From assembly GCA_016946835.1 (NCBI GenBank), contig JACVTC010000179.1:257501-306567 (forward strand): DNA of 49,067 nt, written 5' to 3'. The notes beneath the pieces were generated by a model. The model saw nothing but the letters and a program-made list of their open reading frames with translations, was not told the DNA's origin and did no database searches. The translations under genes and the position numbers were made by a program. Below are positions 1 to 16,305 of the stretch, piece after piece (the first letter of the stretch is position 1; the number at the start of each line of letters is the position of its first letter). The stretch comes from Neocallimastix lanati (nom. inval.) (lineage: Eukaryota > Neocallimastigomycota > Neocallimastigomycetes > Neocallimastigales > Neocallimastigaceae).

Positions 1-686
1 TTTATTATAATTCTAATTAATGTATAAATATCTTTATTAATAAGGATATATATTGAATAATTATAATAGTTCTTAAATTTTAAATTATTTTATTCTATAA
101 TTTATTAATAATAAATTATTTTTTTTTTTTTCTAATTCCATACTAAATATATTTAATGTAGTACAAACCGAAATAAATTTTAATATAAATATTATTAAAA
201 TTTATTGGTAGTAGAATTTAACTTTTTTTTTTATATATATTTGAAAATATTTTGAACAAAAAGAACAAAAAAATAAAAATATTAAAAAGTCAATGTATGT
301 ATAAATAATAATAATTAGTAATCATAATATATATTACTAAATATTATATAATGTTAATTTAACATAATGATTATTAATTTATATCAATTTATCAATAGAA
401 TGTTTAATTTATGTAATTCATTAAATAATTCATTAGTAATTAAAAGCAAACCGAATTTATTTAATTCTTTAAATAAAGTTGTTTTCTCTCTCTTTTTATT
501 TTATTTTATTTTATTTTATTTAATTTTATTTTATTTTTTAAAAAATAAAGTATAAAAAATTAAAAATTAATATTAAATCTAAAGAATAAATATTAATAAT
601 ATATAATTTAAAATTAATTTATTTTAATTTTCTATAAAAACATAATTTCATGTTTAAATATTTAGTTTATTTTCAATTATCGAAAT
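1..686. other. AT-rich flank, no gene seen
   Basis: Almost pure A/T sequence with T runs and short TTTTA tracts (around 495-530). The only open frames are short and low-complexity. The last part is the presumed 5' flank or 5' UTR of the phospholipase gene that starts at 687; I see no clear promoter element. Confidence 0.6.
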
Positions 687-1667
687 ATGTATTATTTAAA
701 AAAATTACCTGAAAGACAAAAAAGTCCCGAAACATGTTGCAAATCGGTTAAAGAAAATGATAAATTTATTAATCCAGTAAGTTTATAGTTTTAAAATTTT
801 ATGAACTTTTAATATTAACATATAAGCACATATATAAACCATATATTGTATTGCATATTATAAATATAATTTTATTCTTAACAAATTTCGAAATAAAATG
901 AATTTCTTAATTTTAAAACAAATTAAAGTAAAAATATAAAACAAATAAAGGTTTAAAAAAAAAGAAAAAAATAAAAATTAAAAAAATTAAAATTATAAAA
1001 TTAAAAGAAATTTGGAATTTTATCAATTAATAAGAATTAGAATTAAAAAAAAAAAAATAAATAAATAAAAAATAAAAAAAAAAGAAATTTAAATTTTAAA
1101 ATTAAAATAGTATTGAGATTTTAGAATTAAAAAAAAATTGTAAATTGAAATTTCAAAATCTTAGATTATGTTCAAAATTTAAATGAAATGAATATAGTAT
1201 ATAAATGTTTAAATTTTTAAAAATTTTAATTTCAGTAAGAAAAATTTATAACAATACTAGAAATAAAAAGATATAAAAATAATACAATTAAAAAATAAAA
1301 TAAAGAATAATAAAGAATATTTTTCATATATAATATTTTAAAATAAGCATTACATATATATAATACTTTTCATTAAATAAATAATCATTTAATTTAATTA
1401 TTTACCATATGTAATATATATAATATCAAGTGGCCTTCTGCTGTAACAAGAGAAAAATCTTCTAATTCTGTTGATGGAAAAATGTTTTTTTCTGAATTAT
1501 TTAGTAAATATATCACAAATTCTATTACAGCCAGAGAAACAAATAAAAAATTAAAAGTAGATCTTAATCTTAAAGCTATAACTGAATATAGTGAAAATGA
1601 TAAAGATATAGCAATGCAATTAACATGGTTTGGTCATGCAGCTTGTTTACTACAAAGTATTTATGGC

Positions 1668-1710
<43 letters not shown>

Positions 1711-3044
1711 TATATATATATATATATATTTTCTTGAATATAAAATTATACATATAAATTTTTATTATAATATTAATATATATTAATATAATCTTAAATA
1801 ATTTTTTATAATTAAAAATAACAAATATTTTATTGTAACTAAATAAATATAAACATAGTTAATTCATTTACTATTTTATTTGATCCATTTTTATCCAAAA
1901 GGTAATTATTACTATGTTAAGATAAACTTTTATAATTTTTTTTTTTTTTAATTTTATTCTTTTGTTTATTAATTAATTAATTATTTTTTTTCTTTTTTTC
2001 ATAAAATATAATATTATTTAAAACAAAAACAAAAAAATAATAATAATAAAAATTTTAATAGAGCTTCACCAATTAATTTTATCGGACCATATCGTTGTCG
2101 AGATAGAGGATTTAAAAGTTTTTCTGAACTTCCAACAATTGATATCATTATTTTAAGTCATGATCAGTAAATATGAAAATTATTTAAAATTAATATAGAT
2201 TTTAATATTTTTTTGTGTTATTAGTACTCAGAGATAAAAGAAAAATAAATAAATAAATAAATAAAAATAAAAAAAAAAAGTTACATGCTAATTTTATCAA
2301 TAAATATTTATTTTTATTTGGAAATTAGTTATGATCATTTAGATAAAGCAACAATAAAAGAGATTTATTCTGAAGAAAAAAATAAAAAAGCAATAGTTTT
2401 TTGTCCTTTAGGTTTAAAAAATTGGTTTATTGGTATTGGTATTCCAGAAGATCAAGTTACTGAATGTGATTGGTGGGATGATAATGAAGTTTCAATTATT
2501 CCAGATACTGTTGATATCACAGATGAAGAAGCTCTTAATAATGCATTAAATGCAACGGATAGAAAAATTATCATTTCTGCGGTTCCATCTCAACATTTTA
2601 GTGGTAGAACTCCATTTAATTTGGGTAAATCTTTATGGGCTGGTTGGGTTGTTAAGAGTAAAGATGCTTCATATTATTTTGCTGGGTAAATTATATACTA
2701 AATATATTATTAAAACTATATTAATATATATATATATATATATATATACTTAATAATGAATTTAAATAAAAAATTATTTTTAATATATATACATATATAA
2801 TTATTCTTAAATATTATTTATTATTGATAATATATTTATATATTATTTGTCTATAATAGTGATACAGGTTATCGTTCAATTCCTGATAATTGCTCAGATG
2901 AAGATATTAAGAAATATCCATATTGTCCAGCTTTTAAACAAATAGGAAATATCCATGGTCCATTTGATCTTGCATCAATTCCTTTAGGTCCTTTTTATCC
3001 AGTTCAAATGTTGAGCCCAATTCATACAACACCAAATGTAAAAT

Positions 3045-3076
<32 letters not shown>

Positions 3077-3196
3077 AGAAAAAAGAAAAAAAAAAAAAAA
3101 AATTTTTTTTTATATATTCTATTCTATTATTACAATAAAATAATAAAAAAAATAAAATAATAATTTTAGTTAATAATCAAATCTTAATTTTTATAC

Positions 3197-3232
<36 letters not shown>

Positions 3233-3358
3233 GGATGCTGTTAATATTCATATTGATTGTAAGTCAAAACATTCTGTAGCAATGCATTGGGGTAAATAAA
3301 TACATAATTATTATTTTTTATGATTGAAAATATTTTATATAATCTAAAATAATATTAA

Positions 3359-3407
<49 letters not shown>

Positions 3408-3564
3408 CTTTAATTATCAAGGTACTGTTGAAAATCTTGGAATATGCGATATTGAATCTGGTCCTGTTGAACTTCATGAAGAATTAAAAAAGAATAATAT
3501 TTCTCAGGAAAAGTTTCATGAAATGTATATTGGTGAAGTTATAAGAGTATTAAAAAAAAATTAA
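687..3564 (+). CDS. NAPEPLD: N-acyl-phosphatidylethanolamine-hydrolysing phospholipase D (NAPE-PLD), 8 exons
   Basis: Exons by GT-AG boundaries: 687-776, 1431-1656, 1859-1901, 2062-2166, 2329-2685, 2860-3037, 3234-3291, 3422-3564. All phases join cleanly into 399 codons plus stop, close to the usual family length of about 390-400. The product is a metallo-beta-lactamase-fold enzyme. NAPE-PLDs cleave N-acyl-phosphatidylethanolamine at membranes, giving N-acylethanolamine and phosphatidic acid. Visible signatures: INPWPS across the exon 1-2 junction, WFGHAACLL, FDPFLSKRASP assembled from exons 2-4, the metal motif SHDHYDHLD (His153, His155, Asp157, His158), SQHFSGR (His244), AGDTGY (Asp275) and AMHWGT (His351). 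All expected metal ligands are present, so the enzyme looks active. An in-frame stop lies upstream of the chosen ATG (663-665). Introns are 130-654 bp and A/T-rich. What I infer is the splice model; no transcript is available. Confidence 0.94.
1670..1728. repeat. (AAT)n then (AT)n microsatellite in intron 2 of the NAPE-PLD gene
   Basis: About 13 AAT units followed by about 9 AT units, just inside the second intron (1657-1858). If the intron were retained it would read as poly-Asn, which can mislead gene callers into extending exon 2. Confidence 0.9.
3059..3407. repeat. Poly-A and poly-T runs in introns 6 and 7 of the NAPE-PLD gene
   Basis: Long A runs (3059-3101 with a few G, and about 3200-3230) lie in intron 6. 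A T run of about 40 (3366-3407) lies in the polypyrimidine region of intron 7. The runs flank the small exon 3234-3291. Confidence 0.85.
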
Positions 3565-3815
3565 TAAATATATTATAAGCAATAATATAGATTATTTATT
3601 TAAAATATAATAGATATAAATATTAATAGTTAGAGTTATGTAAAAACAATGTTCTTTTTACATATAAAATATAGAAATATATATATATATATTTTTTTTT
3701 TCTTATTTTATTTTTTTGTTATAAAATAAATAAATAAAATATAATAAATAAAATAAATAAATACAATAAATAAATAAATAAAATAAATAGATAAAATAAA
3801 TAAATAAATTTTTCA
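3565..3815. other. 3' flank of the NAPE-PLD gene, low complexity
   Basis: A/T-rich sequence with a tract of AAATA-type tetra- and pentamers (about 3718-3808) that ends where LINE-like coding similarity begins. No gene is seen. Confidence 0.6.
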
Positions 3816-5041
3816 TTTTAAAAGTTATCAAAAAATTATTAATAGAGGACTTTATTGGAGTTATGGATTTAAATCTCGTAATTCTTATGTTAGTCTCTAT
3901 GATATTACTCATGAATTAAGAATCCCTTCTCTTTCAGCCATCTGTGCTATATCTCAATTACGCTGCTTTAGAAAATAGAAAAACTCATCATGTATTATTA
4001 ATTATCTCACTAATAATATTCCTAGAATGTCACATTACTCATGGACTAAAGAATCAAGGACTTTAGATAAGAAATTAAATGGTAAAAAAATCAAGTGAAA
4101 TAAAAAAGTTATATTGGGAAAGAGATGTCTTCAAACCTTCAAAAGCTAAAAAAGCAATTATTTACAAGGAGAATGATTTTGGATTTATTTCAGAAATCAA
4201 AAAGTTAACATTTTAATATCCTAAGTCTCAATTGGATTCTTTTGGATTTCTCGAATTAGGTTTTTAAATTTGACATTAGTATTTCCATTTAAAGAAAAAT
4301 AGTCTCAGAAGATTGCCCTAAATGTTGTCCATGCTGTGGTGTTAGTGTACCTAGCTTTTCTCATTGAATCTTTGCCTGTAAAGAATTGGAAAATTACAGA
4401 AATAAATCTTTACCTTTTCTAGATGATCTCTTTTTGAAGTTTGCAATGATAATTGAATAAAAATTCTTGGATGTTTCTTTAGATTCAGAAAAGGATTATG
4501 ATAATAATATTTATTATTTTATATTGAGTGCTCTTCTTGGCGGGCGTTCAATATACGAAAAAATTAAACTTAATGATGTGGAACAAAGACAATTAGTTAA
4601 CAATATTTCTAAACAAAGTTCAACTTAGTCGACTGTTCAATATTTTTTGGGGATTGCGGAGTTTCTAACAAACGTAAATACCATTAATTTGTCGATCTTT
4701 TAGATTGATGATTGAATCTACCGTTGCTACGATCGTCGACATCGAAATGATAAGGCATGGATTTTCACCTCCTGGTGAAAGATCTGATACAGATTTGTTA
4801 GATAACACTAATACTAAGATTATTACTCGCAATAATGGACGTGGTGTTATCATCGATGAATGGGAAAAGTTAGAAACTATTACTTCTAGCGCACTTTTAT
4901 AATTTTATAATATATAATATTTTATTTCATGTATTTTATTTTTTTTTTTTTTTTTTTTTCATTAAAATCATGTAATTTTATTATTATTATAAATTAAATA
5001 AAGTTTTCTCTAAGTCTAAAAAAAAAAAAAAAAAAAAAAAA
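3816..5041 (+). pseudogene. Decayed 3' end of a LINE (non-LTR retrotransposon) with poly-A tail
   Basis: Conceptual translation across several stops and frame changes gives a text like the C-terminal part of LINE reverse-transcriptase proteins. There is a segment around 3825-4080 beginning near LRIPSLSAICAISQLRCF, then a Cys-rich motif near 4317-4375 (CPCCGV, then a His/Cys pair after SFSHWIFAC), then more degraded coding to about 4902. In-frame TAG/TGA codons interrupt it (for example near 3976). After a T-rich stretch, AATAAAG (about 4997) is followed about 20 bp later by a run of about 24 A (5019-5041). That is a processed 3' end, as expected for a retroposed LINE. The 5' part is missing, typical of LINE copies. 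The base composition is less extreme than the surroundings. Assignment to a LINE clade is not possible by eye. Confidence 0.68.
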
Positions 5042-5072
5042 ATTTAAAACAGAAATTTTATTCTAGTTAGAG

Positions 5073-5236
5073 TTTAATAAAATATTATATTAAATATATT
5101 CTAAATATAAATTTTAACATAAATTAATATGTATCTATTCCAAGACTCAGTTAAATAAAAACATGTAGTTTTATCTGTACTTTAAATATTTGTTAATCAC
5201 TTATATAAATACTATAATCACTAAATTTATATTAAT
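5073..5236 (+). repeat. Eroded 5' LTR of the Ty1/copia relic
   Basis: Aligns with 6757-6921. Shared blocks include a TTAATAAAATATTA start, AAATTAATATGTAT versus AAATTAATATATAT, AAATAAAAACATGTA versus TATAAAAACATGTA, and an AAATTTATATTAATT end. Many substitutions and small indels separate the two copies, so the insertion is old. The exact ends are uncertain. Confidence 0.65.
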
Positions 5237-6756
5237 TAATGAACAATCTTATAGATTAAGATTTTTATTTGAAAATGACTGTCAGCGTTGAAAATTTCAT
5301 TTACAAATGTTCCAGTTTCAAAATATGGAAATAGTTACTAACATTTTGAAAGTTAAAGACATTTCTAATTACATCAATTTTGATGCTTTCAATGAAGCTA
5401 CGCTAAAAAAAATTCGGGGATATTGATAAAAATAATTCAAAGGTTGTCTCTATCATTATTAAATATATCTATGAATCAATTAAAAATTTTTTTGAAGATT
5501 TTGAATCTGTTTAAGATATGATCAAGAAATTGTAAGAGATAAACCAAGAAACAGATAAACTTTTCTTTAAAGAAATTATTAAAGCAATTTCAAACTATGA
5601 ATCCACCAACTATATGGAAGTTTTATAATGTTTATATAATATGTTAAATATTTTTAACAAACTTAAAAATGTAAATTTTGATACGAGTGAAAACGACAAG
5701 ATCCATTATATGCTTAAAGCATTACTAAAAGAATTACAATTTGCTGTCATACCGAAACTTGATAAAAATAGTTTAAAATATATTATGATTTTTTCAAATC
5801 TAGGAATATATTTATAAATGAACAAATAATGATCAAGCCGCAAAATAGTAATAATAATCATAATAATCATAATAATCATAATAACTCTAATAATACGTGT
5901 ATTAAGATTTATAAAAGCCACTAACAAAACATTTTCCAAAGAAAAACAAATCCCAACAAATATTGTCAAATCTATGGACGAGATTACTCAACTAACGAGT
6001 GTTATTACAATGAAAGAACAAATAGAACCAAGGATCAATCTAAATTTAGCAATAATAATAATAGCTATAATAATCAATTTAATAATAATAATAATAATTA
6101 TAATGAAATCAATAATAATAATGAAAAAATAATAATGAAGATTACAAAAATAACAATAAATATTATAATAAAAATTATAAAAATCGTAAGAATGAATATA
6201 ATGAGCAAAATTAAATCCTAAAGTATTATAAGTTCTTTAATTTACCTTTCAAGATGCACACGTCTAGATATTGTGTTTGCCGTTAATTCTGCATTCAGAA
6301 AATCAGAAAACCAGAAAATCAGAAAATCAGAAAATCCAACTCAAGCTGAATAGAAAAAAGCTATTTAAATATTAAATTACCTAAATGAAACAAAATATTA
6401 TAAAATAAGATATAACCGTAAAGGTAAAGGTAAAATAAATGTACATACAGATTCGGATTTTACGTTAATCCAAACATAAATAAAATTTACTTTAGGATAC
6501 ATTATTTTAATGGGTAAAAAAAACCTACTTCCACATTCCAAAAAATGAAATACTATTGGGACATCTACCTCTAAAGCTGAATATTTAAGTACTACAAAAT
6601 GCATTAAAAAATTATTACATATTAAAATTCTACTTTAAATATATACACAGATAGTGAAGGAAGCAAAAATAGTATTGAAGTAGGCTATTTAAAATCAATG
6701 CTTAGACATATTAGTATTAATACCATTTAAACAATGAAAATATATTAAATAAAAAA

Positions 6757-6921
6757 TGTTAAATAAAATATTAAATTATATTATATAAATTGTAAATACA
6801 AATTAATATATATCAATCAACAGCAAGCCACAATTAAATATAAAAACATGTAATTATATCTATAATTTAAATTTTTGCAAACTATTTATTTATATTCTAT
6901 AAATAATAAATTTATATTGAT
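6757..6921 (+). repeat. Eroded 3' LTR of the Ty1/copia relic
   Basis: Partner of the 5073-5236 repeat and in the same orientation. The conserved core AAAACATGTA and the end AAATTTATATTGATT mark the match. Divergence is visible along the whole length. Confidence 0.65.
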
Positions 6922-7779
6922 TCTTTTACAAATGAATAAATGAATAAATATATATAATTTATTTTTAAATACATAATTAATTATTTTTATTCCTAAAAAA
7001 AATATATATATATTTTAAATTTTTTTTTTATAAATAAATAAAACTATTGTATTTATTCTATTTATTCTATCATTCAATCATATTTTTTAAAAATAATATA
7101 AATTTTTACAAATTTAAAAAAAAAATTTTTTTTTTTTTTTTTTATATTTTTCTATTTTTATTTTAAATTATTTAAAAAAATTAAAATCTTTTTATTATAA
7201 AATATTAATATAATAAATTAATAGTATTTAAAAAAAAATTTTTTTTTTTTTCATAATCAGAAAAGACTTTAATAGTATTATAAATAACTTCATTATTATT
7301 GTTTAGTATTTAATATATATTATTAAACATTAAACAATTAATTAAAAGCATTTTATTAAATATAAATAAAAACAAATTTTTAAATAAAATCTAATTTTAA
7401 AAGAATAAATCTTAATAAATTTATTGAGTCATCAAGTCTTTTTATTTTTTAGATTATATAGATTTTTTAGATTCAGTAATAAAGTTAATTATATTTGATT
7501 TAAATATTATTTTATTCTATTAATTATAAAATTATAGTTTAAAATATAATAGATAAATATTTTAATAAGTATTCTAAATTATATAATAGGATATAATAAT
7601 ATTATTAACATAAAAAATATTTCCGAGTTAATATAAATATTTTTTTAAAATAATAATATTATTAAACATTGGGCTTTTCTTAAATTGTTTAAATATATTA
7701 AGGTTTAAGGAAAGGTTATTGTTTTTATTAAAAGCAAGTTTTTTATAGGTGGTATAATATATAACGAAAGTTAGCGTTT

Positions 7780-7812
<33 letters not shown>

Positions 7813-8755
7813 ATCGGATAAGAATTAAAAGGAATAAGATAAATATATAGGCAAAGTATTGTGGTAATTTTAAATTTTATTTTATAATTTTTAATTTTTT
7901 TTTTTAATTTTAAATTTAAAATTTGACTATTGTAAATATTACTATTATTATTAATATTAATATTTTTATTTATTTTTAATTTTAGTATAATTTATTATAA
8001 TATTTTTTTTATTATTTAATTTCCTTTATGCTATTTATAATTATAAAATGAACAATTAGATTTATAATTTATAAATAATAATAATAATAATAATATTGAT
8101 AAAATTGAATGCAGTTATAGAGAATTTAATATTATATTTATTTTAATAGAAAGAAGAACATTATCGTAATTATTTGAAAATTATATAAATAAAAATTGAA
8201 AATATAAATATAAGAGTAAAAATTAAAAGTATGATAGATGAAATTGAAATATTTATATATACATTAAAAATATTTAAAAATCAAGTAAAATATAAAATAT
8301 ATGAGGTTTTATAGTAAATAAAATAACATATATATATACATTAAAAATTTTTGATTGTAAAAATTTAGAACTATAAAAAAAAAAAGAAATTAAGAATTAT
8401 AATAATAATTATAATAATATTAGTAAAAATCAATGTCAGAAATAATAGTAAAAAAAAAAATACGGAAATTATTATTTTTGAATAAATTATAACAATTGAA
8501 ACGTATTAATGCATAAAATTCAAAATTTTAATCAGTTTTTTTACATAAAAACATTGATAGCTTAATTAAAAGATGATTATAATATTTTATTTTAGTCATT
8601 AAGGAATTACTTAAATTAATAATATTTATATAGAAGTATTGGAAATACTAAATAATAATAATAATTTAATAAAAAAAATGTTGGAAATAATAAAAAACTT
8701 ATAATAATTTATTAAAATGTTATTGAAAAATTAACAATATTGGAAAATAGTAATT

Positions 8756-8809
<54 letters not shown>

Positions 8810-9155
8810 AGTTAAAAATTAATATAATTTTGAAGAATAAATCAAATGCATTTATATAAGTAAGATTTAAAAATGGAAAAAAAAAAAAAAAAAAAAAAAA
8901 AAAGAATTTAAGATATTGATTGGAAAATAAGAATTATCATTTCTGTTATTTTTCTCAGTTTAAATATCTTTACTTTGAATAATTATTCTTTTATATACTA
9001 TCATATAAACTTAATTTGTATTTTTTTCATTTTCCTTACAATATTTTATTTCGTTTTATATTATTTTATTTTTACATAATTCTTATTTTTTTTTTTATTC
9101 TATTGAATTTTGTATTTCAGGTTAAATATATATATTATATATTAAAATTTTAATA
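6922..9155. other. AT-rich intergenic region, presumed upstream region of the RRM gene
   Basis: No coding signal seen. It holds A runs at about 7783-7811, 8760-8804 and 8878-8903, and T runs. Near the gene, a T-rich tract followed by TTTCAG at 9115-9120 looks like a 3' splice site. The transcript may therefore carry a 5' UTR intron ending 35 bp before the ATG. Confidence 0.5.
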
Positions 9156-13223
<4,068 letters not shown>

Positions 13224-13650
13224 TTAAAAACAATGAAATAATCCTTTAAAAACAAAATAAGAATAGAGTTGTTTTTATTATTATTATATATATATATATA
13301 TATTCATATTTCAATTATTTATTATATATATATTTATTTATTTTTTAATATTTCAGTAATTTTAATTTTTTATAAGAACAGAAAAGAACAGAAAAAAAAA
13401 TTAATTTTCTTATTAGTACTAATAATTAATAAGTTAATAACCATGTATTTTTATTATGATTATTATTATTATTATTATTATTATTATTTCTAAAACTAAT
13501 AATTTTACATTTAATTCATAACCTGTTTGTATCTATTATAAAATATTAATATATTACCTCACTATTTATATTAATATATATATATATATTACTCTTATTA
13601 TTTTAAAATTTTCTTTTTCTTTTTATTTTTTCAATTTTATTATTTTATTC
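13224..13650. other. 3' flank of the RRM gene
   Basis: A/T-rich with short AT and ATT microsatellites (13287-13303, 13458-13488). No gene is seen. Confidence 0.6.
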
Positions 13651-14500
13651 TTTTATTATTTTATTATTTTATTATTTTATTATTTTATTTATTTTATTTT
13701 ATTTATTTATTTTATTTTATTTTATTTTATTTTATTTTATTTTATTTTATTTTATTTTATTTTATTTTATTTTATTTTATTTTATTTTATTTTATTTTAT
13801 TTTATTTTATTTTATTTTATTTTATTTTATTTTATTTTATTTTATTTTATTTTATTTTATTTTATTTTATTTTATTTTATTTTATTTTATTTTATTTTAT
13901 TTTATTTTATTTTATTTTATTTTATTTTATTTTATTTTATTTTATTTTATTTTATTTTATTTTATTTTATTTTATTTTATTTTATTTTATTTTATTTTAT
14001 TTTATTTTATTTTATTTTATTTTATTTTATTTTATTTTATTTTATTTTATTTTATTTTATTTATTTTATTTTATTTTATTTTATTTTATTTTATTTTATT
14101 TTATTTTATTTTATTTTATTTTATTTTATTTTATTTTATTTTATTTTATTTTATTTTATTTTATTTTATTTTATTTTATTTTATTTTATTTTATTTTATT
14201 TTATTTTATTTTATTTTATTTTATTTTATTTTATTTTATTTTATTTTATTTTATTTTATTTTATTTTATTTTATTTTATTTTATTTTATTTTATTTTATT
14301 TTATTTTATTTTATTTTATTTTATTTTATTTTATTTTATTTTATTTTATTTTATTTTATTTTATTTTATTTTATTTTATTTTATTTTATTTTATTTTATT
14401 TTATTTTATTTTATTTTATTTTGTTTTATTTTATTTTATTGTATTGTATTGTATTGTATTGTATTGTATTGTATTGTATTGTATTGTATTGTATTGTATT
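13651..14500. repeat. Large (TTTTA)n array ending in a (GTATT)n block
   Basis: After a TATTATTT lead-in, about 750 bp of nearly perfect TTTTA repeats (13681-14440) with one extra TTTA phase change near 14061. The final 62 bp (14439-14500) are about 12 units of the variant GTATT. This is one of three such arrays in the window. Confidence 0.95.
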
Positions 14501-14756
14501 CTTTTTTAATTATGATTTTCTTTTTATTTAAATTTATTTTTTAATTAAAATTATATTAAAAATAATAATAATAAAATTAATAAAAATCACAAATATCAAA
14601 ATATTTACTTATAATATGAATATATAAAAATATAAAGCATTGTTATAATTTTAAAATTTATATATTTATATATATAAATAATAATTAATATTAAAAGTCA
14701 AAATATATATTAAAATCATAATTTAAAATACATAATTTTAAAAAAAAAAAAATAAA

Positions 14757-15371
14757 ATGACTTATTTAAATTCTTTTATATTCTATCAATTTATAATATT
14801 TTTCATATTATCAAATTGGGTTTACAGTAAAAGTATATACAGTAAATATGATTTAATTTCTGTAAATAGTTTAACTGTCACTGGAATAAATAATAGAGAA
14901 ATTGAAAATTATAAATGTAAACAACTTAATAGAAAATGTACCTATCCAAATTATATTTATATTGGCAATGATAATTGTTACCTTGTCAATGAAACCATAA
15001 CAAAAAAATAATTTAATAAATATCAAAAATAATATTTTCAATTGTTCTAAAGATGAAAATTGTTTTTCAAATAAAGACTTACCACTTACCTTATGTACAG
15101 TTATTAATAACAAATATCAATGTCAAAGAGTAAACGGTGAAAGAAACGAAATTAATAATTCAATAAATGACATTCAAAAAAGAGATGAAACGAATGAACC
15201 TTTAAACCAGTTAAAACATATATAATAGCGGGTGTTGTTGCTGTCCTAATTCTTATTTTTCTCTGTCTATTATGCTTTTGTACTTTCAAAGCAGGAAATC
15301 CTGAAGATGCTGCAATAACCACTTTTAGTTCAATATTTTGTTGTTGTTGCTTCTGTTATGAATATAAATAA
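14757..15371 (+). pseudogene. Small secreted/single-pass Cys-rich membrane protein, broken by two compensating frameshifts
   Basis: The ATG at 14757 opens a signal peptide (FIFYQFIIFFILSNWVYS core) and a Cys-rich segment (CKQLNRKC, then DNC) up to a stop at 15009, just after a run of seven A (15002-15008). Coding continues in the +1 frame from about 15001 to 15203 with a second Cys segment (FNCSKDENC, then LCTV and YQCQRV) that parallels the first. It then returns to the original frame at about 15204 for a transmembrane helix (IIAGVVAVLILIFLCLL) and a Cys-rich cytosolic tail (FCCCCFC), with stop at 15369. The two shifts cancel, so the ends remain in one frame. Either the gene is mutated or two homopolymer indels are sequence errors. 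I do not recognise the family. The order of parts suggests a type I surface protein. Confidence 0.6.
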
Positions 15372-16103
15372 ATATATATAATATATATATAAATCCGTAT
15401 AAAAATTATAAATGAAATATAAAAATGTATAATTCTTTTTATAACAAATTTTAATTTTTACTTATTCACATTTAATATTAATGTAAATAATAACGAATAT
15501 AATTTAAATTAAAAATGTAAAAAAAAAAAAAAAACTACCAACAAATCAAAATAAAATAATACATATATATATCGACATAATTCAATTATTATTCATTAAA
15601 TTTTCGAAATTGTTTAATTAATACTAATAATAAATATCTATTATAGATGATTTTATTAAACCATATTGATTTTAATATACTTTTGTAAAAATTTATAAAA
15701 TTATTTTTCATTTAATTATATATATAAATATAAATATAAATTCTAGATTGAAAATGAAATTAAAAAAATTTATTCTCATTTTATTTTTTATAAATTTACT
15801 TTTACAAAAAAAGATTACACCTAATAATTAAATTCATATGTTATTAAATAATAAATAATAAATTGGTAATGATTATTCAAGGGTAAAAAAAAAAAAAGGA
15901 TAAAAAAATATAATTTTTGATTATTATTTTATTTATATTTTTAAATTTATTTTTATTTTTTATTTTAAATTTATATGCTAATAAAATAAATTTATAATTA
16001 CATACATTATTTTATAATATATAATCAGAACAAATATTTAAAAATATTTTATGTAAAACACAATTTATTATTATTGTTATTTTTATTATATTTTTATATA
16101 CTA

Positions 16104-16134
<31 letters not shown>

Positions 16135-16305
16135 TATCCTTTATATAATTATTATTAAGACGATTTTTTGTATTTATTTTAATATTTTCTAAACATATAT
16201 TAAAAAAATTTTTTATAATTATTTTTCACTTTTAAATATATATACATATATAATTTTAAATTTAATTAATTTTATTATTATTATTTTTGTGTTTTTTTAA
16301 TTAAT
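15372..16305. other. AT-rich intergenic region between convergent genes
   Basis: Convergent 3' ends of the Cys-rich gene (+) and the aminotransferase gene (-). A and T runs at 15519-15534 and 16106-16130. No gene or RNA recognised. Confidence 0.6.

Larger units (their letters stand above)
5073..6921 (+). mobile_element. Decayed, internally deleted Ty1/copia LTR retrotransposon
   Basis: Two similar flanks (5073-5236 and 6757-6921) bracket a broken coding region. The 5' half (about 5325-6060) reads as a Gag-like protein with many stops and at least one frame change. It ends in an Asn-rich tract preceded by a zinc-knuckle-like CQIYGRDYSTNECYY (about 5965-6012). The 3' part (about 6405-6725) reads as the end of a Ty1/copia RNase H: HTDSDF, a later TSTSKAEYLSTTKC, then IYTDSEGSKNSIE and a terminal RHISINT. 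Protease, integrase and reverse transcriptase are absent, so most of pol has been deleted. The order Gag then terminal RNase H, with integrase not at the end, supports copia rather than gypsy. It is inactive. Confidence 0.78.

Noticed and set aside
367-555. Open frame of 62 codons
   Set aside because: Low-complexity Phe/Leu/Tyr tail from a TTTTA tract; no conserved feature.
4665-4902. Short overlapping open frames on both strands as independent genes
   Set aside because: They lie within the decayed LINE 3' end and are explained as its fragments.
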